Source: Antiquaquibacter metalliresistens (GTDB taxonomy: Bacteria > Actinomycetota > Actinomycetes > Actinomycetales > Microbacteriaceae). From it: DNA of 64,000 nt. The stretch spans positions 310,001 to 374,000 of the forward strand of contig NZ_JARGEM010000002.1 in NCBI RefSeq assembly GCF_029211225.1, read 5' to 3'. The position numbers and the translations under genes were made by a program. This document shows, piece by piece, positions 44,961-54,828 of this stretch (position 1 is its first letter; every line of letters begins with the position of its first letter). The notes beneath the pieces were generated by a model. The model saw only the letters and a list, made by a program, of their open reading frames with translations. It was not told the origin of the DNA and ran no database searches.

Positions 44961-45887
44961 TCATCGCGCGTGTGGAAGACCAGCCGCCAGCAGTAGGCGA
45001 CGGAGCCGCTCGGGGTGACGCACATCATCCGTCACGATTCGAACCACGGTTCGCACCTGTCGTCGCAACCGGTCCTCGCGCTTCTTCTCCCGCCACACGA
45101 CCTCGCTCGGATCGCCGAGCGTCAGCTCGCCGCGGGTGTACTTCGCCTTGCCGTCGAACTCCCCGGCGATTCCATACCGCTCCCACCAGAAGTCCGGCAC
45201 CATGCGTCCCTGTTCATCGGAGAACGGATGCTGCAGCACCGGAGCAGGAAAGCCGAGTTGGTGCATGGTGGCCCTCGCCTCCGACTCGCCGAACGAATCG
45301 GAGAGGTGCGTCGCGAAAGCGACTGCTCTCCGCAGCACCCGCGACGGCCGACCGTGCTCGAGCTCGGCGGCGAGGTCCTCGATCGACACGCCGTGCTCGT
45401 TGCGCCGCCAGAGCGCCCAGTCGAGACGCGCGACGGCCGCGACGAACGGAAGGCCGCGGGCGACATCGATCGCAGTACGTGCAAGGCTGGTGCAAGCAAG
45501 CCCCTCGCGGCTCACCGGTGTCGCGGACTCTGCCGCCCGCGAGGTGCGTCGCACCCCGGGCTCGGAGCGCCCACCGCCCTTCCACGGCTCCAGGAGCGTC
45601 ACGGTGTCGGGGAACTCCAGCAGCGGCATCCCCCACACCGCCGCTGCGGAGTTCCCGGCGACGGTCACCGCACCGCGCGCATCGGCGACGACCGCGCGGA
45701 GGCGCAGCATGTGCCGTTCACGAGACGTCGCGCTCGCCCAGCGATCGGCGATGACGTATGCCCCACGCCGCAGACGATGCAGCGATCCGGTCTCGACTGC
45801 GCGAGTGAGCACGCGGTGGGACTCAACGAAGGGCAGCACGTCGCGAGCGAGCACAAGACCGTCGCGTTCGAAGGGGGCGACATCCAT
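44961..45887 (-). CDS. AbiEi-like protein with C-terminal PD-(D/E)XK-type domain
   Basis: A 308-residue protein of a family abundant in Microbacteriaceae. The N-terminal ~60 residues resemble the winged-helix domain of type IV antitoxin AbiEi (LTRAVETGSLHRLRRGAYVIADRW). The C-terminal ~110 residues look like the Vsr/DUF559 nuclease fold: Glu201/Glu203 in GESEAR, Asp232 in VPDFWW, and Glu243, Asp245, Lys247 in GEFDGKAKY. No AbiEii toxin gene is adjacent, so it is an orphan. ATG at 45887 is used; extension to 46022 would add low-complexity repeats (GPSLPPE). Its role, antitoxin, nuclease or mobile-element trace, is unknown. Confidence 0.75.
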   Translation of the reverse strand: MDVAPFERDGLVLARDVLPFVESHRVLTRAVETGSLHRLRRGAYVIADRWASATSRERHMLRLRAVVADARGAVTVAGNSAAAVWGMPLLEFPDTVTLLEPWKGGGRSEPGVRRTSRAAESATPVSREGLACTSLARTAIDVARGLPFVAAVARLDWALWRRNEHGVSIEDLAAELEHGRPSRVLRRAVAFATHLSDSFGESEARATMHQLGFPAPVLQHPFSDEQGRMVPDFWWERYGIAGEFDGKAKYTRGELTLGDPSEVVWREKKREDRLRRQVRTVVRIVTDDVRHPERLRRLLLAAGLPHAR

Positions 45888-45961
45888 GGCGAAAGGATGC
45901 CGCGCGCACAGATCGTGCAGCAGCACAGCTGACGATCGGTGGAATCCGCGCCCCCTCGGAT

Positions 45962-46045
45962 CTTCCGGAGGGAGACTCGGCCCGTCCGGAGGAAGACTTG
46001 GCCCCTCCCGATGGAGACTCAAGCCCTCCGGAGGGAGAGGTGTAC
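45962..46045. repeat. Four imperfect 21-bp tandem units
   Basis: Units start at 45962, 45983, 46004 and 46025. The first begins CTTCCGGAGGGAGACTCGGC and the second CGTCCGGAGGAAGACTTGGC; the third and fourth are more divergent. Read on the minus strand the block would translate as repeated GPSLPP, which is probably accidental. Confidence 0.75.
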
Positions 46046-46083
46046 CGATGGCGGGATGAACGAATGGCTCCGACAGCAGGCTT

Positions 46084-46187
46084 CTCCCGCCAGACTCGGC
46101 AGAACTCCCGCCAAACGCGAGGAACTCCCGCCAAACGCACCCGCGTTGCTCGGCAGAACTCCCGCCAAGCGCGACCTACTCCCGCCA
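46084..46187 (-). repeat. Five CTCCCGCC motifs with about 20-bp period
   Basis: Motifs start at 46084, 46105, 46125, 46159 and 46179 on the plus strand, spaced 21, 20, 34 and 20 bp. Four are followed by AA(A/G)CGC. They are the reverse complement of the GGCGGGAG motifs at 44797-44865, so the AbiEi-like gene is bracketed by inverted arrays. Confidence 0.8.
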
Positions 46188-46201
46188 AGCGCACACAGCG
46201 C

Positions 46202-47740
<1,539 letters not shown>

Positions 47741-47851
47741 TCACAGCACTGGGTCCGGTACTCGATCTTAACCGCCCCTTGCGCTGCGGTATTTCCGTGT
47801 CATCCTTGTCTGCACGTCCCACAGTGGAAACATGAAAGCAACACGGGGCGC

Positions 47852-47873
47852 GTAACGTCGATGGGGACGTTAC
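47852..47873. promoter_or_regulatory. GTAACGTC/GACGTTAC inverted repeat upstream of livH
   Basis: Eight-base arms GTAACGTC (47852-47859) and GACGTTAC (47866-47873) with a 6-nt centre lie 36 bp before the livH GTG. It may be an operator of the liv operon. Similar GTAAC/GTTAC half-sites occur upstream of the first solute-binding protein gene at 53488-53520. Confidence 0.5.
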
Positions 47874-47909
47874 CCGCCGATGCGGGGCGTCCCGAACTTT
47901 GGAGGTCCC

Positions 47910-49238
47910 GTGCCGCGTTCCCGCCAGGCGGTCGCCACACGCCTGCCCCGAGCCGTGATCCTGCTCTTCGCGACGCTCGCGGCCGCCCTCGCCATGATCA
48001 CGTTCGCGGGGGGCGCCGCGGTGGCCGACGAGGTCGACACCGACAAGTACCCCTACCGCGTCAGCGGCAACGTGCAGTTGGACGGCGAGCCGCTCGAGGG
48101 CGTGGAACTGACCGTGAGCGGCAATGGCATCGACTCGGATGTCACCACCGACGCCAACGGTCAGTGGGCCGTGGGCGTGCCGGAACGCAACGCCACCTAC
48201 ACCGTCACGCTCAACGAGCTGACGCTGCCCGAGGGCATCGCGGTGGTGGACGAGACGGACGACACCCCGAACGTGAAGGATGCCGAAGTCGGCCCGGGCG
48301 GTCGCGCCACGGTGAACTTCTTCATCGGCGAGGGTGAACGCAACGTCACGAGCTTCGCCGACCAGCTCATCCAGCGCACCATCACGGGCTTGCGATTCGG
48401 GCTCATGCTCGCGCTCGCCGCGGTCGGGCTCTCCCTCGTCTACGGCACCACCGGCCTCTCCAACTTCGCGCACGGCGAGATGGTGACCCTCGGCGCCGTG
48501 CTCACCTTCGCGCTCTCGCGCCTGGCGGGCTGGCCGATCTACGTCGCGATACCGGTCGCCATCGTGCTGTGCGCGGTCTTCGGCTTCCTGCTCGACGCCG
48601 GGATCTGGCGTCCGCTGCGAAGGCGAAGGGTCGGCGTCGTGCAGCTGATGATCGTGAGCATCGGGCTCGCGCTCGCCATCCGCTACATCTTCCAGTTCTT
48701 CATCGGCGGCGGCACGTCGCAGCTGCCCGGAGCCGACGCGCAGCCCATCCCGCTGTTCGGCGTGGTGAGCCTGAGCGTGATCGACATGGTGAGCACCGGC
48801 ATCTCGATCGTCGTCATCGTCGCGTTCGCACTGTGGCTGCTCTTCACCCGGATCGGCAAGGCCACCCGCGCGATCTCGGACAACCCGTCGCTCGCCTCCG
48901 CGTCCGGCATCGACGTCGACCACGTCGTGCGCATCGTCTGGATCCTCGCCGGCGGGCTCGCCGGGCTCGCGGGCGTGCTGTACGCCTACTACCGACCGGG
49001 ACTGAAGTGGGACATGGGCACCGGCTTCCTGCTGCTGCTGTTCGCTGCCGTCACCCTGGGAGGCCTGGGAACGGCGTTCGGCGCACTGGCGGGCTCGATC
49101 GTGATCGGACTCATCGTGGAGGTGTCCACGCTCTGGATCCCGTCGGACCTGAAGTTCGCGGCACCGCTCGTCGTGCTCATCATCATCCTGTTGTTCCGCC
49201 CGCAGGGCATCCTCGGACGGCGAGAGAGGATCGGATAG
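47910..49238 (+). CDS. livH: Branched-chain amino acid-type ABC permease LivH with N-terminal extracytoplasmic beta domain
   Basis: The C-terminal ~295 residues (148-442) are a LivH permease: TGLRFGLMLALAAVGLSLVYGTTGLSNFAHGE at the entry, ending LLFRPQGILGRRERIG. Before it lies an unusual module. Residues 14-37 are a hydrophobic signal or anchor ending AVADE; residues about 49-138 form a carboxypeptidase regulatory-like (transthyretin-type) beta domain with VSGNVQLDGEPLEGVELTV and TDANGQWAVGVPE. Plain LivH is ~290-300 residues. GTG at 47910 has GGAGG six nt upstream and is preferred to 47880. It starts the livHMGF operon. The domain could dock the solute-binding lipoproteins. Confidence 0.9.
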   Translation: MPRSRQAVATRLPRAVILLFATLAAALAMITFAGGAAVADEVDTDKYPYRVSGNVQLDGEPLEGVELTVSGNGIDSDVTTDANGQWAVGVPERNATYTVTLNELTLPEGIAVVDETDDTPNVKDAEVGPGGRATVNFFIGEGERNVTSFADQLIQRTITGLRFGLMLALAAVGLSLVYGTTGLSNFAHGEMVTLGAVLTFALSRLAGWPIYVAIPVAIVLCAVFGFLLDAGIWRPLRRRRVGVVQLMIVSIGLALAIRYIFQFFIGGGTSQLPGADAQPIPLFGVVSLSVIDMVSTGISIVVIVAFALWLLFTRIGKATRAISDNPSLASASGIDVDHVVRIVWILAGGLAGLAGVLYAYYRPGLKWDMGTGFLLLLFAAVTLGGLGTAFGALAGSIVIGLIVEVSTLWIPSDLKFAAPLVVLIIILLFRPQGILGRRERIG

Positions 49239-49242
49239 GACC

Positions 49243-50223
49243 ATGGACTGGATCTCAATCCTCAACAACACCGCATCGTCGATCATCAGCCCGGCGACCC
49301 TCGCCTACGCGCTCGCCGCACTCGGACTCGCGGTGCACTTCGGCTACGCCGGCCTGCTCAACATGGGCATCGCGGGTTTCATGGCGCTCGGCGCCTACGG
49401 CTACGCCATCTCGATCCTCACCTTCGGGTTCCCGTGGTGGGGCGGTGCGCTCGTCGGCATGGGCGCTGCCGCGCTGTTCGCCCTCATCCTCGGTGTGCCC
49501 ACCCTGCGACTGCGCGGCGACTACCTCGCGATCGTGACGATCGCGGCGGCCGAGGTGCTGCGACTGCTCTTCCTGACCACGGCCTTCGATGACGTCACCG
49601 GTTCCGCAGACGGACTCAGCGGCTACCACGGCAGCTTCCGGGCCTCCAACCCGATCCCGCCGGGCACCTACGGATTCGGTCCGTGGCAGTACAACGAGAT
49701 CGGCTGGTGGGTGCGCATCCTCGGCATCGTCGCGCTCATCCTGGCGGCGATCATGGTGTGGCGCCTGATGTCGAGCCCGTGGGGTCGCGTGCTCAAGGGC
49801 ATCCGTGAAGACGAGGATGCCGTGCGCGCCCTCGGCAAGAACGTGTTCGGCTACAAGCTCACCGCCCTCGTGGTCGGCGGCGTGATCGCGGCAGTGGGCG
49901 GCATCGTCTACGCCCTGCCCTCAGCGGTGAACCCCGGCGTCTACGTGACCTCGCTCACCTTCTTCATCTACACCGCGCTGTTGCTGGGCGGTGCGGCGAC
50001 CGTCTTCGGCCCGCTCATCGGCTCGCTGATCTTCTGGGTGCTCCAGACCTTCCTGGGCAGTGTGCTCCCCGCCATGGTCAATGCCGGCCTGCTGCCGTTC
50101 ATGAGCTCGATCCAGGCGCAGACCCTGCGGTTCATCCTCGTCGGCATCGGGCTCATGCTGATCGTGATCTTCAGACCTCAGGGCATCCTGGGCAACAAGA
50201 AGGAGCTGACCTTTGTCAAGTAG
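49243..50223 (+). CDS. livM: Branched-chain amino acid-type ABC permease LivM
   Basis: A 326-residue permease with about ten helices. LivM features include HFGYAGLLNMGIAGFMALGAYGYA near 36-59, TLRLRGDYLAIVTIAAAEVLRL and the cytoplasmic coupling segment SSPWGRVLKGIREDEDAVRALGKN. It ends RPQGILGNKKELTFVK. It starts 4 nt after livH and overlaps the livG start. It is the second membrane subunit of the importer; the substrate class (branched-chain amino acid, amide or urea type) is not decided by sequence. Confidence 0.95.
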   Translation: MDWISILNNTASSIISPATLAYALAALGLAVHFGYAGLLNMGIAGFMALGAYGYAISILTFGFPWWGGALVGMGAAALFALILGVPTLRLRGDYLAIVTIAAAEVLRLLFLTTAFDDVTGSADGLSGYHGSFRASNPIPPGTYGFGPWQYNEIGWWVRILGIVALILAAIMVWRLMSSPWGRVLKGIREDEDAVRALGKNVFGYKLTALVVGGVIAAVGGIVYALPSAVNPGVYVTSLTFFIYTALLLGGAATVFGPLIGSLIFWVLQTFLGSVLPAMVNAGLLPFMSSIQAQTLRFILVGIGLMLIVIFRPQGILGNKKELTFVK

Positions 50224-51184
50224 CGCTCCCGTGGCTCGGGACAAGAGCACGGGCCTCCACGTGGGCGAGGCCGTTCCCGGCGTCGCCAAGGTCGATCCGA
50301 TCATCGTCGTCGACGGCGTGCGACGCACGTTCGGCGGCCTCACCGCCGTCGATGTCGAGCACCTGGAGATCCCGCGCGGCGCCATCACGGCGCTCATCGG
50401 GCCCAACGGCGCCGGCAAGACCACCCTGTTCAACCTGCTGACCGGCTTCGACAAGCCCGATGCCGGCGAGTGGACCTTCGAGGGCCAGTCCATCTCCGGT
50501 CTTCCCGCGTTCAAGGTGGCCCGGCTCGGCCAGGTGCGCACCTTCCAGCTCACCAAGGCGCTCGGACTGCTCACGGTGCTCGAGAACATGAAGCTCGGCG
50601 CGAAGAACCAGGTGGGCGAGCGGTTCTGGCAGAGCCTCATCCCCGGCATCTGGCGACGTCAGGATGCCGAGATCGAGACCCGCGCCATCGAGTTGTTGAA
50701 GAAGTTCAAGCTCGATGCCAAGAAGGACGACTTCGCCGCCTCGCTCTCCGGCGGCCAGCGCAAGCTGCTCGAGATGGCTCGCGCACTCATGAGCAGCCCG
50801 ACCCTCGTGATGCTCGACGAGCCCATGGCCGGCGTCAACCCGGCGCTGACGCAGTCGCTGCTCGACCACATCCTCGACCTGAAGGACGAGGGGATGACCG
50901 TGCTGTTCGTCGAGCACGACATGCACATGGTGCGCCACATCGCCGACTGGGTCGTCGTGATGGCGGAGGGGCGCGTGGTCGCCGAGGGCGACCCGAGCAC
51001 CGTGATGGCCAACCCCGCCGTGATCGACGCCTACCTCGGGGCGCATCAGGATCTCGATCTCGGGGTCGTCACCGGGCGGTACACGGCCGAGGAGGCCGAC
51101 GCGACGACGGATGCCGCGGCATCCTCCACGGTGCAGGCAGCCGACATCGAGGCCGAGGGCATGAGCGAAGAGGAGTCCAAGTGA
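50213..51184 (+). CDS. livG: Branched-chain amino acid-type ABC ATPase LivG
   Basis: A 323-residue ATPase of the LivG type. Walker A IGPNGAGKTT, signature SLSGGQRKLLEMARAL, Walker B LVMLDEPMAGVNP and switch VEHDMHMV are present. A TTG start at 50213 overlaps livM by 11 nt and is preceded by AAGAAGGAG at a good distance. The family norm is ~255-270; here an N-terminal stretch of ~30 residues and an acidic C-terminal tail of ~40 residues (TAEEADATTDAA to SEEESK) are added. The tail has no recognised domain. Confidence 0.95.
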   Translation: MSSSAPVARDKSTGLHVGEAVPGVAKVDPIIVVDGVRRTFGGLTAVDVEHLEIPRGAITALIGPNGAGKTTLFNLLTGFDKPDAGEWTFEGQSISGLPAFKVARLGQVRTFQLTKALGLLTVLENMKLGAKNQVGERFWQSLIPGIWRRQDAEIETRAIELLKKFKLDAKKDDFAASLSGGQRKLLEMARALMSSPTLVMLDEPMAGVNPALTQSLLDHILDLKDEGMTVLFVEHDMHMVRHIADWVVVMAEGRVVAEGDPSTVMANPAVIDAYLGAHQDLDLGVVTGRYTAEEADATTDAAASSTVQAADIEAEGMSEEESK

Positions 51185-51921
51185 CCACCACCACCGCCAC
51201 CGCCGAGGTCGTCGTGAGCGTCGACGATGTCGTGGCGGGCTATCTGCCGGGCGTCAACATCCTCAACGGCTGCTCGCTGCAGGCACGGCGCGGCGAGCTC
51301 ATCGGCATCATCGGCCCGAACGGGGCCGGCAAGTCCACGCTGCTGAAGGCGATCTTCGGGCAGGTGAACGTGCGCGGTGGTTCGATCTCGCTCGAGGGCG
51401 GCGACATCACCGGCCTGAAGGCGAACCAGTTGGTCGCGCGCGGCGTCGGCATGGTGCCGCAGACCAACAACGTCTTCCCCAGCCTGACGATCGAGGAGAA
51501 CCTCCAGATGGGGCTGTACCAGCGCCCCGCCGCCTATGCGGAGCGTCTCGAGTTCGTCACCGGCATCTTCGCCGAGCTCGGCAAGCGCCTCAAGCAGCGT
51601 GCCGGGTCGCTTTCCGGCGGTGAACGCCAGATGGTGGCGATGTCGCGGGCGCTCATGATGGACCCCAAGGTGCTGCTGCTCGACGAGCCGTCCGCCGGTC
51701 TGTCGCCGGTGCGACAGGACGAGGCCTTCATCCGGGTCTCGGAGATCAACAAGGCCGGCGTCACCTGCATCATGGTGGAGCAGAACGCCCGCCGGTGTCT
51801 GCAGATCTGCGACCGCGGATACGTGCTCGATCAGGGCCGCGACGCCTACACCGGCACCGGTCGCGAGTTGCTCAACGATCCCAAGGTCACCGAGCTCTAC
51901 CTGGGCACCCTGGGCCAGTAG
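51181..51921 (+). CDS. livF: Branched-chain amino acid-type ABC ATPase LivF
   Basis: A 246-residue ATPase pairing with LivG. Walker A IGPNGAGKST, signature SLSGGERQMVAMSRALM, Walker B VLLLDEPSAGLSP and VEQNARRC are intact. The GTG start overlaps the livG stop (GTGA). It is the last gene of livHMGF and is followed by two hairpins before the convergent binding-protein gene. LivF proteins are usually ~235-240 residues, so the size is normal. Confidence 0.96.
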   Translation: MTTTTATAEVVVSVDDVVAGYLPGVNILNGCSLQARRGELIGIIGPNGAGKSTLLKAIFGQVNVRGGSISLEGGDITGLKANQLVARGVGMVPQTNNVFPSLTIEENLQMGLYQRPAAYAERLEFVTGIFAELGKRLKQRAGSLSGGERQMVAMSRALMMDPKVLLLDEPSAGLSPVRQDEAFIRVSEINKAGVTCIMVEQNARRCLQICDRGYVLDQGRDAYTGTGRELLNDPKVTELYLGTLGQ

Positions 51922-51962
51922 CCCGCGGGCGCCCTCCTTCTGGCACCTCCACCCCTCCACCC

Positions 51963-52032
51963 TCCCGCCGAGGGGGCGCAACACGCTGTGCGCGCCATCG
52001 GCGGCGCGGCGTGTTGCGACCCCTCGGCGGGA
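51963..52032 (+). terminator. Long hairpin after livF
   Basis: Arms of 24 nt at 51963-51986 and 52009-52032 pair with one mismatch around a 22-nt loop. It begins 41 nt after the livF stop. It may end livHMGF transcription or protect the 3' end. It has no clean T-run. Confidence 0.6.
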
Positions 52033-52054
52033 AGAGGGGCCGTGGGAACGGAAA

Positions 52055-52082
52055 GGGGCCCCGGTCCGAAGACCGGGGCCCC
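52055..52082. terminator. Bidirectional terminator between livF and the binding-protein gene
   Basis: Twelve-base arms GGGGCCCCGGTC and GACCGGGGCCCC close a CGAA tetraloop. Read on the minus strand the stem is followed by TTTCC. It is placed between convergent genes ending at 51921 and 52114, so it can stop transcription from both sides. Confidence 0.8.
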
Positions 52083-52113
52083 TCGTGCAGCTAGCGACTA
52101 GCTACGGCGCGAA

Positions 52114-53385
52114 TCAGTACGCGACGTAGTTGTTGTCCTCGCCGTACTGGTAGATACCGATGGACGCCTCGGTCGGGTCGCCGACCTCGTCGAACGTGAT
52201 CGGGCCGGAGACGCCGTCGTAGTCCGCGACGCCGCCACCGAGGATGATGGCCGCGCAGTCGGCGAACGTCGTGCACTTCTCACCATCGCCGGTGCCGCCG
52301 GAGACTTCCTGCAGCTTCGCCGCGATGTCGGCGCCAACCGTCGATCCGCCCGCGGCCAGCGAGGCCAGCGCGAGGAGGATCGTGGCGTCGTAGGACTCGG
52401 CGGCGTAGCTGTAGTCCTCGAGGGCGGGGTCGCCCTCGGACTCCAGGAACGCGTCGAGCTCGCCGGTGAAGTCGCTGATCGAGTCGATGGTCAGACCCGG
52501 CAGCGTGCCCTTGGCACCCGTGAGCGAACCGGCGGCGAACTCGTCGCCGAAGTTCTTCAGGTTGCCGTCGACGAAGTAGAGCTTGTCGGCCGGGAACTGC
52601 CCGAAGAGACCGGGGAGGATGGTCGACACCTCGTCGAACGTGATCAGCGCGATCGCGTCCGGAGCAGCGGCGAGCACCTCGCTGATCTGCGAGTCGAAGC
52701 TCGTGTCACCCGTGTTGTACGTGGGTGCCGCGACGACCTCGCCACCGGCGGCCTCGAAGGCCTCGGTGACGTACTTCGCGAGACCGGTGCCGTACGAGTC
52801 GTTGAGCACGATCAGACCCAGGGTCTGGTTGCCGTCCTCCGCGATCAGGTTGCCGAGCACCTCACCCTGCAGGGTGTCCGACGGCGCGGTGCGGAAGTAC
52901 AGCCCGTTGTCGTCGTAGGTGGTGAACGCGTCCGAGGTGTTCGCGGGCGAGAACTGGATCACGCCGGCGCCGACCACCTGGTCGATGAACTGCAGCGAGG
53001 TGCCGGAGGATGCCGCACCGATGATCGCCGAGACATCCTCGCCCAGCAGGCGCGGAATCTCGGTCTCGTACGCCTTGTTGTCGGTGTCACCGGAGTCGCC
53101 GTACTTCACGTCGATCGTGAGACCGGTGTCCGCGGTGGCGGCGTTGATCTGCGAGACGGCGTACGCGACACCGGCCTCTTCGGGCGGGCCGAGGAACGCC
53201 AGGTTGCCGGTCTGGGGCAGCGCCGTGCCGATGGTGAGGGTGTAGTCCTCGACCGGACCCGCCGACTCCTCGGGGGTGGTCGCGGCACAGCCGCTCAGCA
53301 CCAGTGCGCTTGCACCGATCAGCGTGATTCCGCTGAGAACGGCTTTCCGCGAGCGCGAGGTGGTGGCCTTCGCGAATACGCTCAT
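52114..53385 (-). CDS. Solute-binding lipoprotein of the liv system, copy 1
   Basis: A 423-residue type I periplasmic-binding-fold lipoprotein with lipobox LSGC (Cys33). The Leu/Ile/Val-type receptor region begins LTIGTALPQTGNLAFLGPPEEAGV. Near the end, GEKCTTFADC holds two Cys seven residues apart, followed by DYDGVSGPITFDEVGDP. This Cys pair and the DYxGVSG motif recur in copies 2 and 3. AAGGAG lies 5 nt before the ATG at 53385. The three copies run tail to tail with livHMGF, whose permease they presumably feed. The ligand is unknown. Confidence 0.92.
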   Translation of the reverse strand: MSVFAKATTSRSRKAVLSGITLIGASALVLSGCAATTPEESAGPVEDYTLTIGTALPQTGNLAFLGPPEEAGVAYAVSQINAATADTGLTIDVKYGDSGDTDNKAYETEIPRLLGEDVSAIIGAASSGTSLQFIDQVVGAGVIQFSPANTSDAFTTYDDNGLYFRTAPSDTLQGEVLGNLIAEDGNQTLGLIVLNDSYGTGLAKYVTEAFEAAGGEVVAAPTYNTGDTSFDSQISEVLAAAPDAIALITFDEVSTILPGLFGQFPADKLYFVDGNLKNFGDEFAAGSLTGAKGTLPGLTIDSISDFTGELDAFLESEGDPALEDYSYAAESYDATILLALASLAAGGSTVGADIAAKLQEVSGGTGDGEKCTTFADCAAIILGGGVADYDGVSGPITFDEVGDPTEASIGIYQYGEDNNYVAY

Positions 53386-53540
53386 GTTGCTCCTTGCGTT
53401 TCGAATGTGTTCAGGACAGTTGGCTAGGCGTATGCAGAGCCATTGTGCCAAGCTATTCGCCCGATGGATCGCGCACAATACGCAGGTGTTACAGGCGTGT
53501 AACGCAGCCCGATTGTTACATTCGCTGCGGATTCCGCAGT
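53386..53540 (-). promoter_or_regulatory. Upstream region of binding-protein copy 1 with three GTTACA/TGTAAC half-sites
   Basis: Half-sites are GTTACA at 53488-53493, TGTAAC at 53498-53503 and GTTACA at 53515-53520. The first two form a perfect palindrome with a 4-bp centre; the last two are 11 bp apart. They lie about 100-135 bp before the ATG. The liv operon carries a GTAAC-type inverted repeat too, which suggests shared control. Confidence 0.5.
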
Positions 53541-54761
53541 TCAGTCGATTCGCTGGAACACGTTGTCGCGGTCGGCGCGGAACACGCCGATGACCGCACC
53601 CGAAGGATCGCCGTGATCGTCGAAGGCGATGCTGCCCGACACCCCCTCGTAGTCGGGCGTACCGCCCGCGAGAACGATCTCGACGCAGTCCTTGAAGCTC
53701 GTGCACGGTTCGCCCTTGCCCGTGCCTCCCGAGACCTCCCGGAGTGCACCCGCGATCGCCGGCCCCTCCACGGAGTTCGCCTCGACGGCCGCGAGCGCGA
53801 GCAGGATGACCGCGTCATAGGTCTCCGGGGTGTAGCTGAAGTCGACGAGCCCATCGTCGAGGTCACGCAGCCGATCCGTGAAGTCGCTCAGGCTCGGCAG
53901 ATCGGGGCCGGGAAGCGTAGCGACGGCGTCCTTCAGCACGCCCGCGGCGAAGTCCGCCGTGTAGTTGCCCGGCGGCAGCCCGAGGAAGAACATCTGGTCG
54001 CCGAGGAATCCCGCGGCGTTCAGCGGCGCGATGGTCGCCTTCGCCTGCGAGCTGACGACCACGACGGCGTCCGGCTTCGCCTCGGCGAAGGCCGCGACGG
54101 CGGCATCGATCGTGCCCCCCGCGTCGAGGGATGCCGAGGCGGCGACCTCGACTCCGCGCCGCTCGAGGCCGAGTGTCACCGCATCCGTGAGTGCCTGCCC
54201 GCAGCTCTCGGTCTGGGTGAGCACACCGGCGCTGGTCGCACCGCTGTCCGCGACCTGCTGCGCCAGCACATCCCCCTCGAGCGTGCACGGGGGCGCGGTG
54301 CGCCAGTAGAAGTCGTCGTCCGCGAAGGTCGTGAAGTCGGTCGCGTTGTTGGCCGGCGAGATCATCGGGATCTCGGCGTCCACGACCGCCTGGATGATCT
54401 TCTTGCCGACCCCGTTGCCCAGAGGGCCGACGAGACCGTTGATCTTGAGCTCGAGCAACGATGCGAACGAGGTCAGGCCGGTGTCGGTGCTGTTGTCTCC
54501 CGAGTCGGCATACTGCGCCTCGAGCGTCAGCGGACCGCCGGAGGAGTTCACGTCGTCGACCGCGAGTTGCACGGCGGCGCGCATTCCTGGCGCGAACCCG
54601 GCGAGCACGCCGGTGTCGGGAACGAGCGCGCCGATCGTCATGCTGAGGTCGTCGCGGGGTGTCGGCGTCGGTTCGGGAGCGACCGTGGTGCATCCCGCGA
54701 GCACGGTGAGCGTGAGACCGACAGCGGCAGCACGGAGCGTGACCGCGGTGATCGCCTTCAT
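53541..54761 (-). CDS. Solute-binding lipoprotein of the liv system, copy 2
   Basis: A 406-residue paralogue of copies 1 and 3. Lipobox LAGC places the lipid on Cys24, after which a Pro/Thr linker precedes MTIGALVPDTGVLAGFAPGMRAA. The C-terminal disulfide candidate is in GEPCTSFKDC, then DYEGVSGSIAFDDHGDP. Two more Cys near the middle (PPCTLEGD and TESCGQ) are not in copy 1. AAGGAG precedes the ATG by 7 nt. It has its own space of 155 nt before copy 1, so it may have a separate promoter. Confidence 0.9.
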   Translation of the reverse strand: MKAITAVTLRAAAVGLTLTVLAGCTTVAPEPTPTPRDDLSMTIGALVPDTGVLAGFAPGMRAAVQLAVDDVNSSGGPLTLEAQYADSGDNSTDTGLTSFASLLELKINGLVGPLGNGVGKKIIQAVVDAEIPMISPANNATDFTTFADDDFYWRTAPPCTLEGDVLAQQVADSGATSAGVLTQTESCGQALTDAVTLGLERRGVEVAASASLDAGGTIDAAVAAFAEAKPDAVVVVSSQAKATIAPLNAAGFLGDQMFFLGLPPGNYTADFAAGVLKDAVATLPGPDLPSLSDFTDRLRDLDDGLVDFSYTPETYDAVILLALAAVEANSVEGPAIAGALREVSGGTGKGEPCTSFKDCVEIVLAGGTPDYEGVSGSIAFDDHGDPSGAVIGVFRADRDNVFQRID

Positions 54762-54828
54762 GGAGAACTCCTTTGCGCAGCGCTCGGGCACGAGCCGCCC
54801 GACTACACTACCGGGCGCAGACTGGGTG

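Larger units (their letters stand above)
45888..46201. other. 314-bp intergenic region made mostly of short tandem repeats
   Basis: Between the AbiEi-like gene and guaB no gene is seen. About 45962-46045 is four imperfect 21-bp units with a CCGGAGG core. About 46084-46187 holds five CTCCCGCC motifs. A promoter for the AbiEi-like gene should lie between 45888 and 45960 but no clear -10/-35 was identified. Confidence 0.7.

Noticed and set aside
45888-46022. Extension of the AbiEi-like protein through the GPSLPP repeats
   Set aside because: The added residues come from 21-bp tandem DNA repeats and are not protein-like; the domain starts at 45887.
44797-46187. CRISPR-like array
   Set aside because: Conserved motif is only 8-14 bp, period about 20 bp, no unique spacers and no cas genes.
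52114-53706. N-terminal extension of binding-protein copy 1 to 53706
   Set aside because: The extension lacks a signal peptide and lies over copy 2; ATG at 53385 has a strong ribosome site and lipobox.
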